The notes below the pieces were generated by a model. The model ran no database searches. It was not told the DNA's origin and saw only the letters and a list, made by a program, of their open reading frames with translations. Positions 28,217-37,021 of a stretch of DNA of 64,000 nt are shown here, one piece after another (position 1 is the first letter of the stretch; every line of letters begins with the position of its first letter). Source of the stretch: Methylobacterium sp. NMS14P. Its GTDB lineage: Bacteria > Pseudomonadota > Alphaproteobacteria > Rhizobiales > Beijerinckiaceae. The position numbers and the translations under genes were made by a program. The stretch is from the NCBI RefSeq assembly GCF_028583545.1, contig NZ_CP087106.1, forward strand, positions 3,146,501 through 3,210,500, written 5' to 3'.

Positions 28217-30156
28217 TCGCGGTCACGCATCTGCTCGGCGCGGGGCACCTCACCCGCGCGGCCGCCCTCGCCCGCGCCTTCGCGGCGGCCGGCCACGAGA
28301 CGGTGCTGGTCTCGGGCGGCGTCCCGGCGCCGATGGTCCGCCCGGACGGCCTGCGCCTCGTGCAGCTGCCGCCGCTCCGCATCGCCGGCACGGACTTCTC
28401 CACCCTGCTGGACGCCGACGGACACGCGGCCGGACCGGCGCTGCTCGAGCGCCGCCGCGCCCTCATGGTCGAGGCTCTGGCAGACTTCGAGCCGGACGCG
28501 GTCGTCACCGAGCTGTTCCCGTTCGGCCGGCGCGCGCTGGCACCCGAGTTCATGGCGTTGGTGGAGGCGGCTCGCGCCCGCCGGCCGCGCCCGCTCGTCC
28601 TCGCCTCCGTGCGCGACGTCCTCGTGGCCTCGACGAAGCCGCAGCGCGTCGCCGAATCGCACGCGCGGGTGGCGCACCTCTACGACGCCGTGCTGGTGCA
28701 CGGCGATCCGGCCCTCATCCCCCTCGAGGCCTCGTGGCCCCTCGACGCGCCGACCGCCGCGAAGGTCCGCTACACCGGCTACGTGGACGACGGGACCGCG
28801 CCCGCGCCGGCCTCGCACCGCTGCAGCGTGCTGGTCGCCGCCGGATCCGGGCCGGCGGGAGTGGTCCTGCTGCGCGCGGCCGCCGATGCGGCACGGCAGT
28901 GGCCGGATCTCGGCTGGCGGATCCTGGCCGGCCACGGCGTGCCCGAGGCAGCGCTGTCCGAGATCGGCCGCGGCCTCGCGCCCGGCATCCTCGGCCGCGC
29001 CCGGCCCGATTACCGCGCCCTCCTGGCCGGCTCCGCCCTCTCGGTCAGCCAGTGCGGCTACAACACGGCCGTGGATCTCCTCGCCACCGGCACACCCGCC
29101 GTCCTCGTGCCCTTCGAGGCCGGCGGCGAGACCGAGCAGCGCCTGCGTGCCGAGCGCCTCGCCGCCCGGGGCCTCGCCCGGGTGCTGCCGGAGTCAGAGC
29201 TGACGCCCGGGACCCTGGTGCAGGCCATCGCGGCGCAGGGCGCCCTCCCCGCGCCCGGGGCCCACCGGATCGATCTGGGCGGTGCCGCGCGCTCGGTCGC
29301 GCTGGTCGAGACCCTGCACGAGGGTGAGCGAAGGCGCCGCGGTCGAAGCCTGTCGGCGGATCCGGCCTTCGATTCTGTACACCGCGCGCTCGACGCGGTG
29401 GCGGCGCGGGGCCGGCGCGTTCGGCTGTTCTGGCGCGACGACGACGCGGTCGCGGGCGGTCCGGACCTCGACCGCCTCATCGGTCTCGCCGAGCACCATG
29501 GCGTCCCGCTGCTCCTCGCCGCCATTCCGGCCGGCATCGAGGCCTCGCTGCCGCGGCGGCTCGAAGCGGCTGTCGGCGTATCCGTCGCCGTCCACGGCCT
29601 CGCCCATCACAACCACGCCCCGTCGGGCGAGAAGCGGGCGGAGTTCGGCGCGCACCGACCCCTCGACAGCCTGATCGCCGACGCCGCTGCCGGCCTGCAA
29701 ATCGCCCGGCAGCGGCTGCCGGCGGCGTCGCTGCTGCCGGTCTTCGTGCCGCCGTGGAACCGCGTCGCGCCGGATCTCACCGCCGCCCTGCCGGATCTCG
29801 GCTATCGCGGCCTCTCGGCCGTGCCGGGTCCGTCGATCCCGGGTCTGCGCCGCCTCGACGCCACCCTCGACCCGATCGACTGGCGGGGCTCCCGGTCCCT
29901 GAGCGATCCGGAAGCTCTGCTGCGCGACCTCGTCGCCGACATCACCCGCGCGCCGGAGCGGCCGCTGGGCCTCCTCACCCATCACCGCGTCCACGACGAG
30001 GCCGTCTGGGGCTTCGTCCGCGCGCTGGTGGCGAACCTCCTGGGGCATCCCGCGATACAGGTCGTGGATCTTCGGGAACACTTCGCCGCGCCCGCGATGG
30101 ACATGTCGGCGACGGCATCTAAGTCTCAGGTCTCACAGATCGCGAGGACGGGTTGA
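28204..30156 (+). CDS. Fusion of GT28-like glycosyltransferase and polysaccharide-deacetylase-like domain
   Basis: A 650-residue two-domain protein starting at GTG 28204, 13 nt before the previous stop. Residues 1-375 form a second MurG/GT28-like enzyme: LLGAGHLTRAAALARAFAAAG near the N-terminus and SVSQCGYNTAVDLLATGTPAVLVP near 280-305. Residues about 395-645 resemble a NodB/DUF2334-type carbohydrate esterase. A metal-type RDDD lies near 411, VHGLAHHNH near 463-471, PPWNR near 518 and LTHHRVHDE near 595. No membrane segment is present, so the deacetylase part would act in the cytosol on a lipid- or nucleotide-linked sugar. That is unusual for this superfamily. It overlaps the next gene as TTGA. 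Confidence 0.75.
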   Translation: MRVLIAVTHLLGAGHLTRAAALARAFAAAGHETVLVSGGVPAPMVRPDGLRLVQLPPLRIAGTDFSTLLDADGHAAGPALLERRRALMVEALADFEPDAVVTELFPFGRRALAPEFMALVEAARARRPRPLVLASVRDVLVASTKPQRVAESHARVAHLYDAVLVHGDPALIPLEASWPLDAPTAAKVRYTGYVDDGTAPAPASHRCSVLVAAGSGPAGVVLLRAAADAARQWPDLGWRILAGHGVPEAALSEIGRGLAPGILGRARPDYRALLAGSALSVSQCGYNTAVDLLATGTPAVLVPFEAGGETEQRLRAERLAARGLARVLPESELTPGTLVQAIAAQGALPAPGAHRIDLGGAARSVALVETLHEGERRRRGRSLSADPAFDSVHRALDAVAARGRRVRLFWRDDDAVAGGPDLDRLIGLAEHHGVPLLLAAIPAGIEASLPRRLEAAVGVSVAVHGLAHHNHAPSGEKRAEFGAHRPLDSLIADAAAGLQIARQRLPAASLLPVFVPPWNRVAPDLTAALPDLGYRGLSAVPGPSIPGLRRLDATLDPIDWRGSRSLSDPEALLRDLVADITRAPERPLGLLTHHRVHDEAVWGFVRALVANLLGHPAIQVVDLREHFAAPAMDMSATASKSQVSQIARTG

Positions 30157-31994
30157 GCCCGCTATTGTCCATCCGCGACCTCGCGGTCGCGTTCCGCACG
30201 GAGAGCGGTCCGTTCGAGGCGCTGCACGGCCTGTCCCTCGACGTGCACCGCGGCCGCACCCTCGCCCTCGTCGGCGAGTCCGGCTCGGGCAAGTCGGTGA
30301 CCGCCCAGGCGATCCTGCGGATCCTGCCGCCCGCCGCGGCCATCACCCGCGGCCAGATCCTGTTCCGGGACGGCGAGACCGAGACCGACATCGCGCGTCT
30401 CGCGTCCGAGGGAGAGGCGATGCGGGCGATCCGCGGCCAGCGCATCTCCATGATCTTCCAGGAGCCGATGACCTGCCTGTCACCGCTCCACACGGTGGGC
30501 GACCAGATCGGCGAGGCGCTGCGGATCCATACCGGGGCGGACCGCAAGGAGGCCGATGCCCGGACCGAGGAGGCTCTGGCCCGGGTCGGCTTCCCCGACC
30601 CGCACCGCGCCTTGCGGACCTACCCGTTCGAGCTGTCCGGCGGCCTTCGCCAGCGCGCCATGATCGCCATGGCGCTGATCCTGAAACCCGCGCTCTTGGT
30701 CGCGGACGAGCCGACCACCGCCCTCGACGTCACCACCCAGGCTCAGATCCTCGCCCTGCTGGCCCGGCTCCAGGAGGAGACCGGCATGGCGATCCTGCTA
30801 ATCACCCACGATCTCGGCGTGGTCGCCAACATCGCCCACGACGTGGCCGTCCTCTACCGCGGCCGCCTCGTGGAGGCGGGCCCGCGCGATACGGTGATGC
30901 GCGCGCCGGGCCACGCCTATCTCCGCGCGCTTCTCCACGCGGTGCCGCGCTTCGACATGGCGCCCGGCGAGCGGTTGACGCCGATCCGCCCGGCCAAGGC
31001 CGAGATCCCGCCCGGCCAGACTCCCGCGCCGCTGGCCGGCCCGATCCTCCAGGTGGAGGGTGTGAGCAAGAGCTTCACGCTGCGCGCCGGTCGGCTGTGG
31101 CAGAAGCCGCGGATCGTCCACGCCGTGTCCGACGTCTCCTTGAGCCTCGCGGCGGGCCAGACGCTGGGGCTCGTGGGCGAGTCCGGGTCGGGCAAGACCA
31201 CGGTCTCGAAGATGATCATGCGGGCGCTCCGGCCGGATTCCGGGCGGATCCTGTTCGACGACGGCAGCGGCCCGCGCGACGTCCACGCCCTGAGCGGCGA
31301 CGCCCTCTTCGCCTACCGCCGCACGGTTCAGTTCGTGTTCCAGGATCCCTACGCGTCCCTCGATCCGCGCATGACCGTCCGGCAGATCCTGTCGGAGCCG
31401 ATGGAGATCCACGGCGTCCCGGCGGCGGAGCGCCGGGAGCGCTGCCGCGCCCTGATGGCCATGGTCGGCCTGGAGCCCGGCGTTCTCGGCCGCTACCCGC
31501 ACGCCTTCTCCGGCGGGCAGCGGCAGCGCATCGGCATCGCCCGGGCCCTCGCCGCGAAGCCGCGGCTGCTGGTGCTCGACGAGCCGGTCTCGGCCCTCGA
31601 CGTGTCGGTCCAGGCGCAGATCTTGAATCTGCTCAAGGATCTTCAGGCCGCCCTGGGCCTCTCCTACCTCATCGTTTCCCACAATCTGGCAGTGATCGAC
31701 TACATGGCGGACACCATCAGCGTGATGTGCCGGGGCCGCATCGTCGAGGAGGCGCCTCGCGCGGCCCTGTTCCGCCGGCCCGTCCATCCCTACACGCGGG
31801 CGCTGCTCGCCGCCGTGCCCGATCCGAGCCTGGACCATCCCCTCGATTTCGCGGCCGTCGCCGCCGACCGCAACGACCCGACCCGCTGGGAGGAGCCCTT
31901 CCGCCTGGCCCCGGACGAGGCCGGCGCGATGCGCCCGGTCGAGGCCGGACACCGAGTGCGCTTCGGCGCCGCCCACAGGGCGGAGGCCGCGTGA
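30153..31994 (+). CDS. ABC transporter ATP-binding protein with two fused ATPase domains (Dpp/Opp/Yej type)
   Basis: A 613-residue energy-coupling protein for a peptide/opine-type importer. The first ATPase has Walker A GESGSGKS at 41-48 and signature LSGGLRQR at about 161. The second has Walker A GESGSGKT near 342 and signature FSGGQRQR near 452. Each domain ends with the C-terminal oligopeptide-transporter extension ([13 protein letters not shown] and [15 protein letters not shown]). Fusion of the DppD- and DppF-like halves is also seen in YejF and GsiA. The start is TTG overlapping the preceding stop; no better start is available. It couples to the permeases encoded downstream. Confidence 0.9.
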   Translation: MSPLLSIRDLAVAFRTESGPFEALHGLSLDVHRGRTLALVGESGSGKSVTAQAILRILPPAAAITRGQILFRDGETETDIARLASEGEAMRAIRGQRISMIFQEPMTCLSPLHTVGDQIGEALRIHTGADRKEADARTEEALARVGFPDPHRALRTYPFELSGGLRQRAMIAMALILKPALLVADEPTTALDVTTQAQILALLARLQEETGMAILLITHDLGVVANIAHDVAVLYRGRLVEAGPRDTVMRAPGHAYLRALLHAVPRFDMAPGERLTPIRPAKAEIPPGQTPAPLAGPILQVEGVSKSFTLRAGRLWQKPRIVHAVSDVSLSLAAGQTLGLVGESGSGKTTVSKMIMRALRPDSGRILFDDGSGPRDVHALSGDALFAYRRTVQFVFQDPYASLDPRMTVRQILSEPMEIHGVPAAERRERCRALMAMVGLEPGVLGRYPHAFSGGQRQRIGIARALAAKPRLLVLDEPVSALDVSVQAQILNLLKDLQAALGLSYLIVSHNLAVIDYMADTISVMCRGRIVEEAPRAALFRRPVHPYTRALLAAVPDPSLDHPLDFAAVAADRNDPTRWEEPFRLAPDEAGAMRPVEAGHRVRFGAAHRAEAA

Positions 31995-32860
31995 TGCAGG
32001 CCCGGCCGCCCGTGATGCTGGAGCGCCTGCGCCGCAAGGTGCTGTCGCCGCTCTTCGACCGCCTCGGCTACGACCTCGTCCCGGCCGCTCCCGACTGGAG
32101 TCACCGGCCGACCTCGCCGCGCGAAGTCGCCACCCTGCTCGAATCGGCCGCCGCGATCCTGGACCGCGATCTCGCCGCCGCGGGCCTCGTCCCCGACGGC
32201 GACGTGCTCGAGCAGGTCCGGGCGTTCTGGGCGCTGATACCCACCGCCCCCGTGCGGCAGCGGCGCGGCGGCAGCGGCTTCAACGGCGCGCTGCAGCTCT
32301 ACGTCGCCATGCGGGCGCTGAAGCCCGACTTCGTGATCGAATCGGGCGTCTTCCGCGGGCTCACGACCTGGGTGATCCGGCAGGCCCGCCCGCAGGCGCA
32401 GGTCTTCTGCCACGATCCGGACCTGTCGGGCCTGCAGTACCGCGACCGGCAGGCGCGCTACAGCACCGCGGATTGGTCGACCGCCGACTGGTCCGTGCTC
32501 GACCCGGCGCGGACGGTCGCGTTCTTCGACGACCACGTCGCCCAGGGCCGGCGGGTCGTGGAGGCGCGGGCCCGCGGGCTGACCCGGCTGCTGTTCGACG
32601 ACGACGCGGCCGGGCACCGGATCCACGCCCATGGCGGCCCCGCGCATCCGACCATCGCGATGATCACCGGGCCCGAGCGCAGCCCGGAGCCGATCCGCTG
32701 GACGCGGAACGGCCGCCACTTCGAGCAGCCGGGCGACGACGCCCTGGTGCAGCAGGCCGCCGGGCTGATCGCCCGGTCCCACGCCTTCGACGACCTGCAC
32801 AGGGCGACCGGCTACTCGCCCGCGCGGCTCACCTCCGTGACGCTGCGGGGCAGCCCATGA
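31994..32860 (+). CDS. Uncharacterised protein with possible SAM-methyltransferase-like Rossmann core
   Basis: A 288-residue soluble protein that I do not recognise. The ATG at 31994 shares one base with the previous stop; a GTG one codon upstream is also possible. The N-terminus MLERLRRKVLSPLFDRLGYDLV resembles the lead helix of FkbM-like methyltransferases. FVIESGVFRGLTTWVIRQA could be a glycine-poor motif I, followed by VFCHDPD with an acidic residue at the end of strand 2. LLFDDDAAGHRIHAHGGPAHPTIAMI may form a metal or active site. Residues near 158-167 contain a tandem STADWSTADWS from a 15-bp duplication at 32465-32494. It is embedded between the ABC ATPase and the binding protein, so a role in the same pathway is inferred. 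Confidence 0.55.
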   Translation: MQARPPVMLERLRRKVLSPLFDRLGYDLVPAAPDWSHRPTSPREVATLLESAAAILDRDLAAAGLVPDGDVLEQVRAFWALIPTAPVRQRRGGSGFNGALQLYVAMRALKPDFVIESGVFRGLTTWVIRQARPQAQVFCHDPDLSGLQYRDRQARYSTADWSTADWSVLDPARTVAFFDDHVAQGRRVVEARARGLTRLLFDDDAAGHRIHAHGGPAHPTIAMITGPERSPEPIRWTRNGRHFEQPGDDALVQQAAGLIARSHAFDDLHRATGYSPARLTSVTLRGSP

Positions 32861-34824
32861 AGGCCTGGGATCTCGGGAGCGCCGCCCCGTCCGCGTTCCC
32901 GCGCAGCGACGCAGGGGACGGCGCCGTGTCCCGCCGCGCGCTCCTCGCCGGGCTCGGCGCCGCGGCGGTCTGGTCGCGCGCGCCGTCGCGGGCCTTCGCC
33001 GACACCCCGCCGACCGAGGCGCCCGGGCCGCCGACCGCGCCCTACGTGGCCGACCTCGCGGCCCACGGACGCCGCCTCGGCAGCGCGGGCGGCACGATCC
33101 GGACTCTGATCGCCAAGGCGCGGGACGTCCGCTACCTGTCGGTCTACGGCTACACCCGCCTCGTCGGCTACGATGCCGACCTCAACCTGCGGCCCGACGT
33201 GCTGGAGCGCGTCGACGTCGAGGGCGGCCGCTTCACCTTCACGCTCCGCCAGGGCCATCGATGGTCGGACGGGCACCCGTTCACCGCGGAGGATTTCCGC
33301 TACTACTGGGAGGACGTCGCCAACGAGAAGGCGCTGAGCCCCGACGGGCCGCCGGCCTTCTTCCGCGTGGACGACAAGCTGCCGACCGTCGAGTTCCTCG
33401 ATGCGGTCACCGTCCGCTACACCTGGGACCGGCCGAACCCGATGTTCCTGCCGGCCCTGGCGGCGCCGCGCGACCCGCTGATCTACCGGCCGTCGCACTA
33501 TCTCAAGCCGTACCACGCTCGCTACATCGGGAAGGATGCGGCCGACGCGAAGGCCAAGGCGCTGAAGCTCCGCAGCTGGGCCGCCCTGCACAATCGCCTC
33601 GACGACAATTACGAGCTCAATAACCCGGACTGCCCGACCCTCCAGGGCTGGGTGCCGCGGACCCGCTCGCCGGCCACCCGGTTCCGGTTCGAGCGCAACC
33701 GCAGCTATCACCGGGTCGACACGGCCGGCACGCAGCTGCCCTACGTCGACACTATCGTGATGGACGTGGCCTCGCAGGGGCTCCTCGTCGCCAAGACCAA
33801 TGCCGGCGAGGCGGACCTGATGTTCCGCGGCCTGATGATGCCCGACATCCCGAGCCTCAAGGAGGGTGAGGCGGCGCACCGCTACCGCACCAACCTGTGG
33901 CCCGTGGCCCGCGGCTCGGAGATCGCGCTCTACCCGAACCTGACCACGACCGATCCGGCGTGGCGGCAGCTCAACCGCGACGCGCGTTACCGGCACGCCC
34001 TGTCGCTCGCCATCGATCGGCGGACCCTGAACAACACGCTCCTGTTCGGCCTGGGCACCGAGGGCAACGACACGATCGTGCCGGAGAGCGCACTGTTCGA
34101 GCCCGCGATGCGGACCCTCAACGCCGCCTACGACCCGGCCCAGGCCGCCAAGCTGCTGGACGAGATCGGGCTCACGGCCCGCGACGGGTCCGGCACCCGG
34201 CTGCTGCCGGGCGGGCGGGCGCTGGAGCTGGTGGTGGAGAGCGACGGCGAGGCCGAGATGGTCCTCGACGCGCTTCTGCTCATCACGGAGTTCTGGCGCG
34301 AGGTCGGGATCCGCCTGATCACCAAGCCGCAGGAGCGCACGAACCTGCACCGGCGCTCGATCGCGGGCGTGACCGTCATGGTCGCTGCCCAGGGCCTCGA
34401 CCTCGCCGTCCCGACCGCGATCATGCCGCCGACGGAGCTGAGCCCGGCCCAGCCGGAGCACTATTCCTGGCCCTTGTGGAGCATGAACGTCGAGAGCCGG
34501 GGCAAGAGCGGCGAGCCCTGCGACGTCCCGGAGGTTCAGCGTCTCATCGCGCTGGACCGGGAGTGGCGCCACACCGACGATGCCGGCCGGCAGGCCGCGA
34601 TCTGGCGCGAGATGCTGATGAACCACGCGCGCAACACCTGGGTGATCGGCACGGTGGCGGGCGCGCTCCAGCCGGTGGTCGGCGCCGATCGCCTGATCAA
34701 CCTGCCGAAGCGCGCCCTCTATTCCTGGGAACCCACCGCGATGATCGGCGTGCAGCGCATCGACGAGCTGTTCTGGGACAGGGGCGCCGAGACCGGCGCC
34801 GACAAGCGCGCGGAGGTCCGGTGA
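32857..34824 (+). CDS. ABC transporter substrate-binding protein, family 5, Tat-exported
   Basis: A 655-residue periplasmic receptor of the DppA/OppA class. A twin-arginine signal (SRRALLAGLGAAAVWSRAPSRAFA) occupies about residues 25-48. The mature part shows LVGYDADLNLRPDVLERV, FTFTLRQGHRWSDGHPFTAEDFRYYWED and RHALSLAIDRRTLNNTLL, all standard family-5 signatures. It is about 100 residues longer than DppA. Export through Tat implies folding before translocation. The ATG overlaps the previous stop as ATGA, and its own stop overlaps the permease as GTGA. The ligand is unknown: peptide, opine or, given the neighbouring genes, an oligosaccharide. Confidence 0.88.
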   Translation: MKAWDLGSAAPSAFPRSDAGDGAVSRRALLAGLGAAAVWSRAPSRAFADTPPTEAPGPPTAPYVADLAAHGRRLGSAGGTIRTLIAKARDVRYLSVYGYTRLVGYDADLNLRPDVLERVDVEGGRFTFTLRQGHRWSDGHPFTAEDFRYYWEDVANEKALSPDGPPAFFRVDDKLPTVEFLDAVTVRYTWDRPNPMFLPALAAPRDPLIYRPSHYLKPYHARYIGKDAADAKAKALKLRSWAALHNRLDDNYELNNPDCPTLQGWVPRTRSPATRFRFERNRSYHRVDTAGTQLPYVDTIVMDVASQGLLVAKTNAGEADLMFRGLMMPDIPSLKEGEAAHRYRTNLWPVARGSEIALYPNLTTTDPAWRQLNRDARYRHALSLAIDRRTLNNTLLFGLGTEGNDTIVPESALFEPAMRTLNAAYDPAQAAKLLDEIGLTARDGSGTRLLPGGRALELVVESDGEAEMVLDALLLITEFWREVGIRLITKPQERTNLHRRSIAGVTVMVAAQGLDLAVPTAIMPPTELSPAQPEHYSWPLWSMNVESRGKSGEPCDVPEVQRLIALDREWRHTDDAGRQAAIWREMLMNHARNTWVIGTVAGALQPVVGADRLINLPKRALYSWEPTAMIGVQRIDELFWDRGAETGADKRAEVR

Positions 34825-35837
34825 TCGCCCAGATCCTTCGCCGCGTCGTCACCATGGCGGTGACGCTTCTGGTCATCTCGGCCCTCGTCTTCGTGATCAT
34901 CAAGCTGCCGCCAGGCGACTACCTGACCAACCGGATCATGGAGCTGCGGGCCACCGGCGACGCGAGTTCCGTGGCGAAGGCCGAGTTGCTCATCAAGCAG
35001 TACGGGCTCGACCGGCCGGTCTGGCAGCAATACCTGATGTGGATCGGCGTGCTGCCCGGATCGATCGGGTTCTCGGGGCTGCTGCAGGGCGACTGGGGTT
35101 GGTCGTTCGAGTACGACAAGCCGGTGGCGGACGTGGTCGGCGACGCCCTGTGGCTCACCCTCCTGATCAACCTGACGGCGGTGGTGTTCGTCCACCTCGT
35201 GGCGATCCCGGCGGCGATCTACTCCGCCACGCACCGCAACACGTTCGGCGACGCCGTCGTCACCCTGCTGGGCTATGTCGGCCTCGCGGTGCCGGGCTTC
35301 CTGCTCGCCCTGATCCTGCTGTTCTACGCCAACCGCTGGTTCGGGCTGTCGATCGGCGGCCTCTACGACTCGGCCCTCACCAACCAGCCCTGGACCTGGG
35401 AGAAGGTCCGCTCGCTCATGGCGCACCTGATCGTGCCGACGCTGGTCATCGGCCTCGGCGGGACCGCGGCCATGATCCGCCGGATGCGCGCCAACCTGCT
35501 GGACGAGCTGGCCAAGCCCTACACGGTCACCGCCCGCGCCAAGGGCCTGCCGCCCCTGCAGGCACTGCTGAAATACCCGTTCAGGATGTCGCTGAACCCG
35601 TTCGTGGCGGATATCGGCAACCTGCTGCCGCACCTCGTCTCGGGGTCGGTGCTGGTCTCCCTGGTGCTCAGCCTTCCGACCGTCGGGCCGCTGCTCCTCG
35701 AAGCCCTGCGCAGCCAGGACCAGTTCATGGCCGGCTTCATCCTGATGTTCGTCGCGGCCCTGACCCTGGTCGGCATGCTGATCTCGGACCTGATCCTGGT
35801 CTGGCTCGACCCGCGCATCCGCATGGGCCTGCGATGA
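34821..35837 (+). CDS. ABC transporter permease (DppB/OppB type)
   Basis: A 338-residue inner-membrane permease starting at GTG in a GTGA overlap. The first helix (RRVVTMAVTLLVISALVFVIIKLPPGDYL) is followed by a periplasmic segment with QYGLDRPVWQQYLMWIG, the usual OppB pattern. Five more spans and the coupling loop (LLDELAKPYTVTARAKGLPPLQALLKYPFR) that docks on the ATPase follow. It pairs with the next permease. Confidence 0.9.
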   Translation: MIAQILRRVVTMAVTLLVISALVFVIIKLPPGDYLTNRIMELRATGDASSVAKAELLIKQYGLDRPVWQQYLMWIGVLPGSIGFSGLLQGDWGWSFEYDKPVADVVGDALWLTLLINLTAVVFVHLVAIPAAIYSATHRNTFGDAVVTLLGYVGLAVPGFLLALILLFYANRWFGLSIGGLYDSALTNQPWTWEKVRSLMAHLIVPTLVIGLGGTAAMIRRMRANLLDELAKPYTVTARAKGLPPLQALLKYPFRMSLNPFVADIGNLLPHLVSGSVLVSLVLSLPTVGPLLLEALRSQDQFMAGFILMFVAALTLVGMLISDLILVWLDPRIRMGLR

Positions 35838-36997
35838 CCCGCCCCGCGATGACCGACGCGCTCCCCGCATCCGGACACTTCGTCGATCCGGCGCCCTTCG
35901 AGCCGGAGGCCCGGGCCGAGAGCCCCGTCGCCACGGCTTCCGCGTGGCGGCTGATCCTCCGAAAGTTCCTGCGTCACCGCCTGGCCGTCGCCTCGGCCCT
36001 GATCCTGCTCGCGCTCTACGCGACCGTGCCGTTCGTCGAGCAACTCGCGCCCTACGGTCAGGCCCGCAGGAACGGCGATTTCCTCTACGCGCCGCCGCAG
36101 GGCGTCCACCTGTTCCACGAGGGCCGATTCGTGGGGCCGTTCGTCTACCCCTACCGGGCCCATCTCGATCTCGACACGTTCCGCCGGGACTACAAGGTGG
36201 ACGCGGTCGCCCCGCAGCCGCTGCGGTTCCTGTGCCGGGGCGACGGCTACGACTGGCTCGGGCTCGTCCACACCGACCTGCACCTCGTCTGCCCGCCGGA
36301 GAACGGCACGCTGTTCCTCCTCGGCACCGACAAGCTCGGGCGCGACCTGTTCTCGCGCATGATCTACGGGGCGCGGATCTCCCTCACCATCGGCCTCGTG
36401 GGCGTCGCCATCTCGTTCGCGCTCGGGCTCTTCTTCGGCGGCATCGCGGGCTATTTCGGCGGGATCGTCGATGCCGGGGTCCAGCGGCTGATCGAGGTGG
36501 TCCGCTCCCTGCCGGAGCTGCCGCTCTGGCTCGCCCTGTCGGCGGCGCTGCCGCCGAACTGGAGCCCGCTGCTGATCTTCTTCGGCATCACGGTGATCCT
36601 CGGCCTGCTCGACTGGCCGGGGCTCGCGCGGGCAGTGCGCGGCAAGCTCCTGGCGCTGCGGGAGGAGGACTTCGTCCAGGCCGCCGAGTTGATGGGCGCC
36701 TCGCCGACCCGGGTGATCGGTCGCCACCTGATCCCGAACTTCATGAGTCACCTGATCGCGTCGGCGACTCTGTCGATCCCGACCATGATCCTCGGCGAGA
36801 CGGCCCTGTCGTTCCTGGGCCTGGGCCTGAGACCGCCGGTGACCAGCTGGGGCGTGCTGCTCAACGAGGCGCAGAATCTCGCGGCTGTGCAGCTCTACCC
36901 CTGGCTGCTCCTGCCGGTCCTGCCGGTGCTTGTGACCGTGCTCGCCTTCAACTTCATGGGCGACGGCCTGCGCGACGCGGCCGATCCGTATCACTGA
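35834..36997 (+). CDS. ABC transporter permease (DppC/OppC/YejE type)
   Basis: A 387-residue permease that closes the coupled operon. After a roughly 38-residue polar N-terminus and the first helix there is a periplasmic insert of about 90 residues (APYGQARRNGDFLYAPPQG to LLGTDKLGRDLFSRM) that is longer than in DppC and closer to YejE-like proteins. The coupling loop EEDFVQAAELMGASPTRVIGRHLIPNFM is clear. The ATG overlaps the previous stop as ATGA. The gene is followed by a convergent sensor-kinase gene 24 nt away. Confidence 0.9.
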   Translation: MTRPAMTDALPASGHFVDPAPFEPEARAESPVATASAWRLILRKFLRHRLAVASALILLALYATVPFVEQLAPYGQARRNGDFLYAPPQGVHLFHEGRFVGPFVYPYRAHLDLDTFRRDYKVDAVAPQPLRFLCRGDGYDWLGLVHTDLHLVCPPENGTLFLLGTDKLGRDLFSRMIYGARISLTIGLVGVAISFALGLFFGGIAGYFGGIVDAGVQRLIEVVRSLPELPLWLALSAALPPNWSPLLIFFGITVILGLLDWPGLARAVRGKLLALREEDFVQAAELMGASPTRVIGRHLIPNFMSHLIASATLSIPTMILGETALSFLGLGLRPPVTSWGVLLNEAQNLAAVQLYPWLLLPVLPVLVTVLAFNFMGDGLRDAADPYH

Positions 36998-37021
36998 CGT
37001 GGGTCGCCGCACCGTGCCGGC

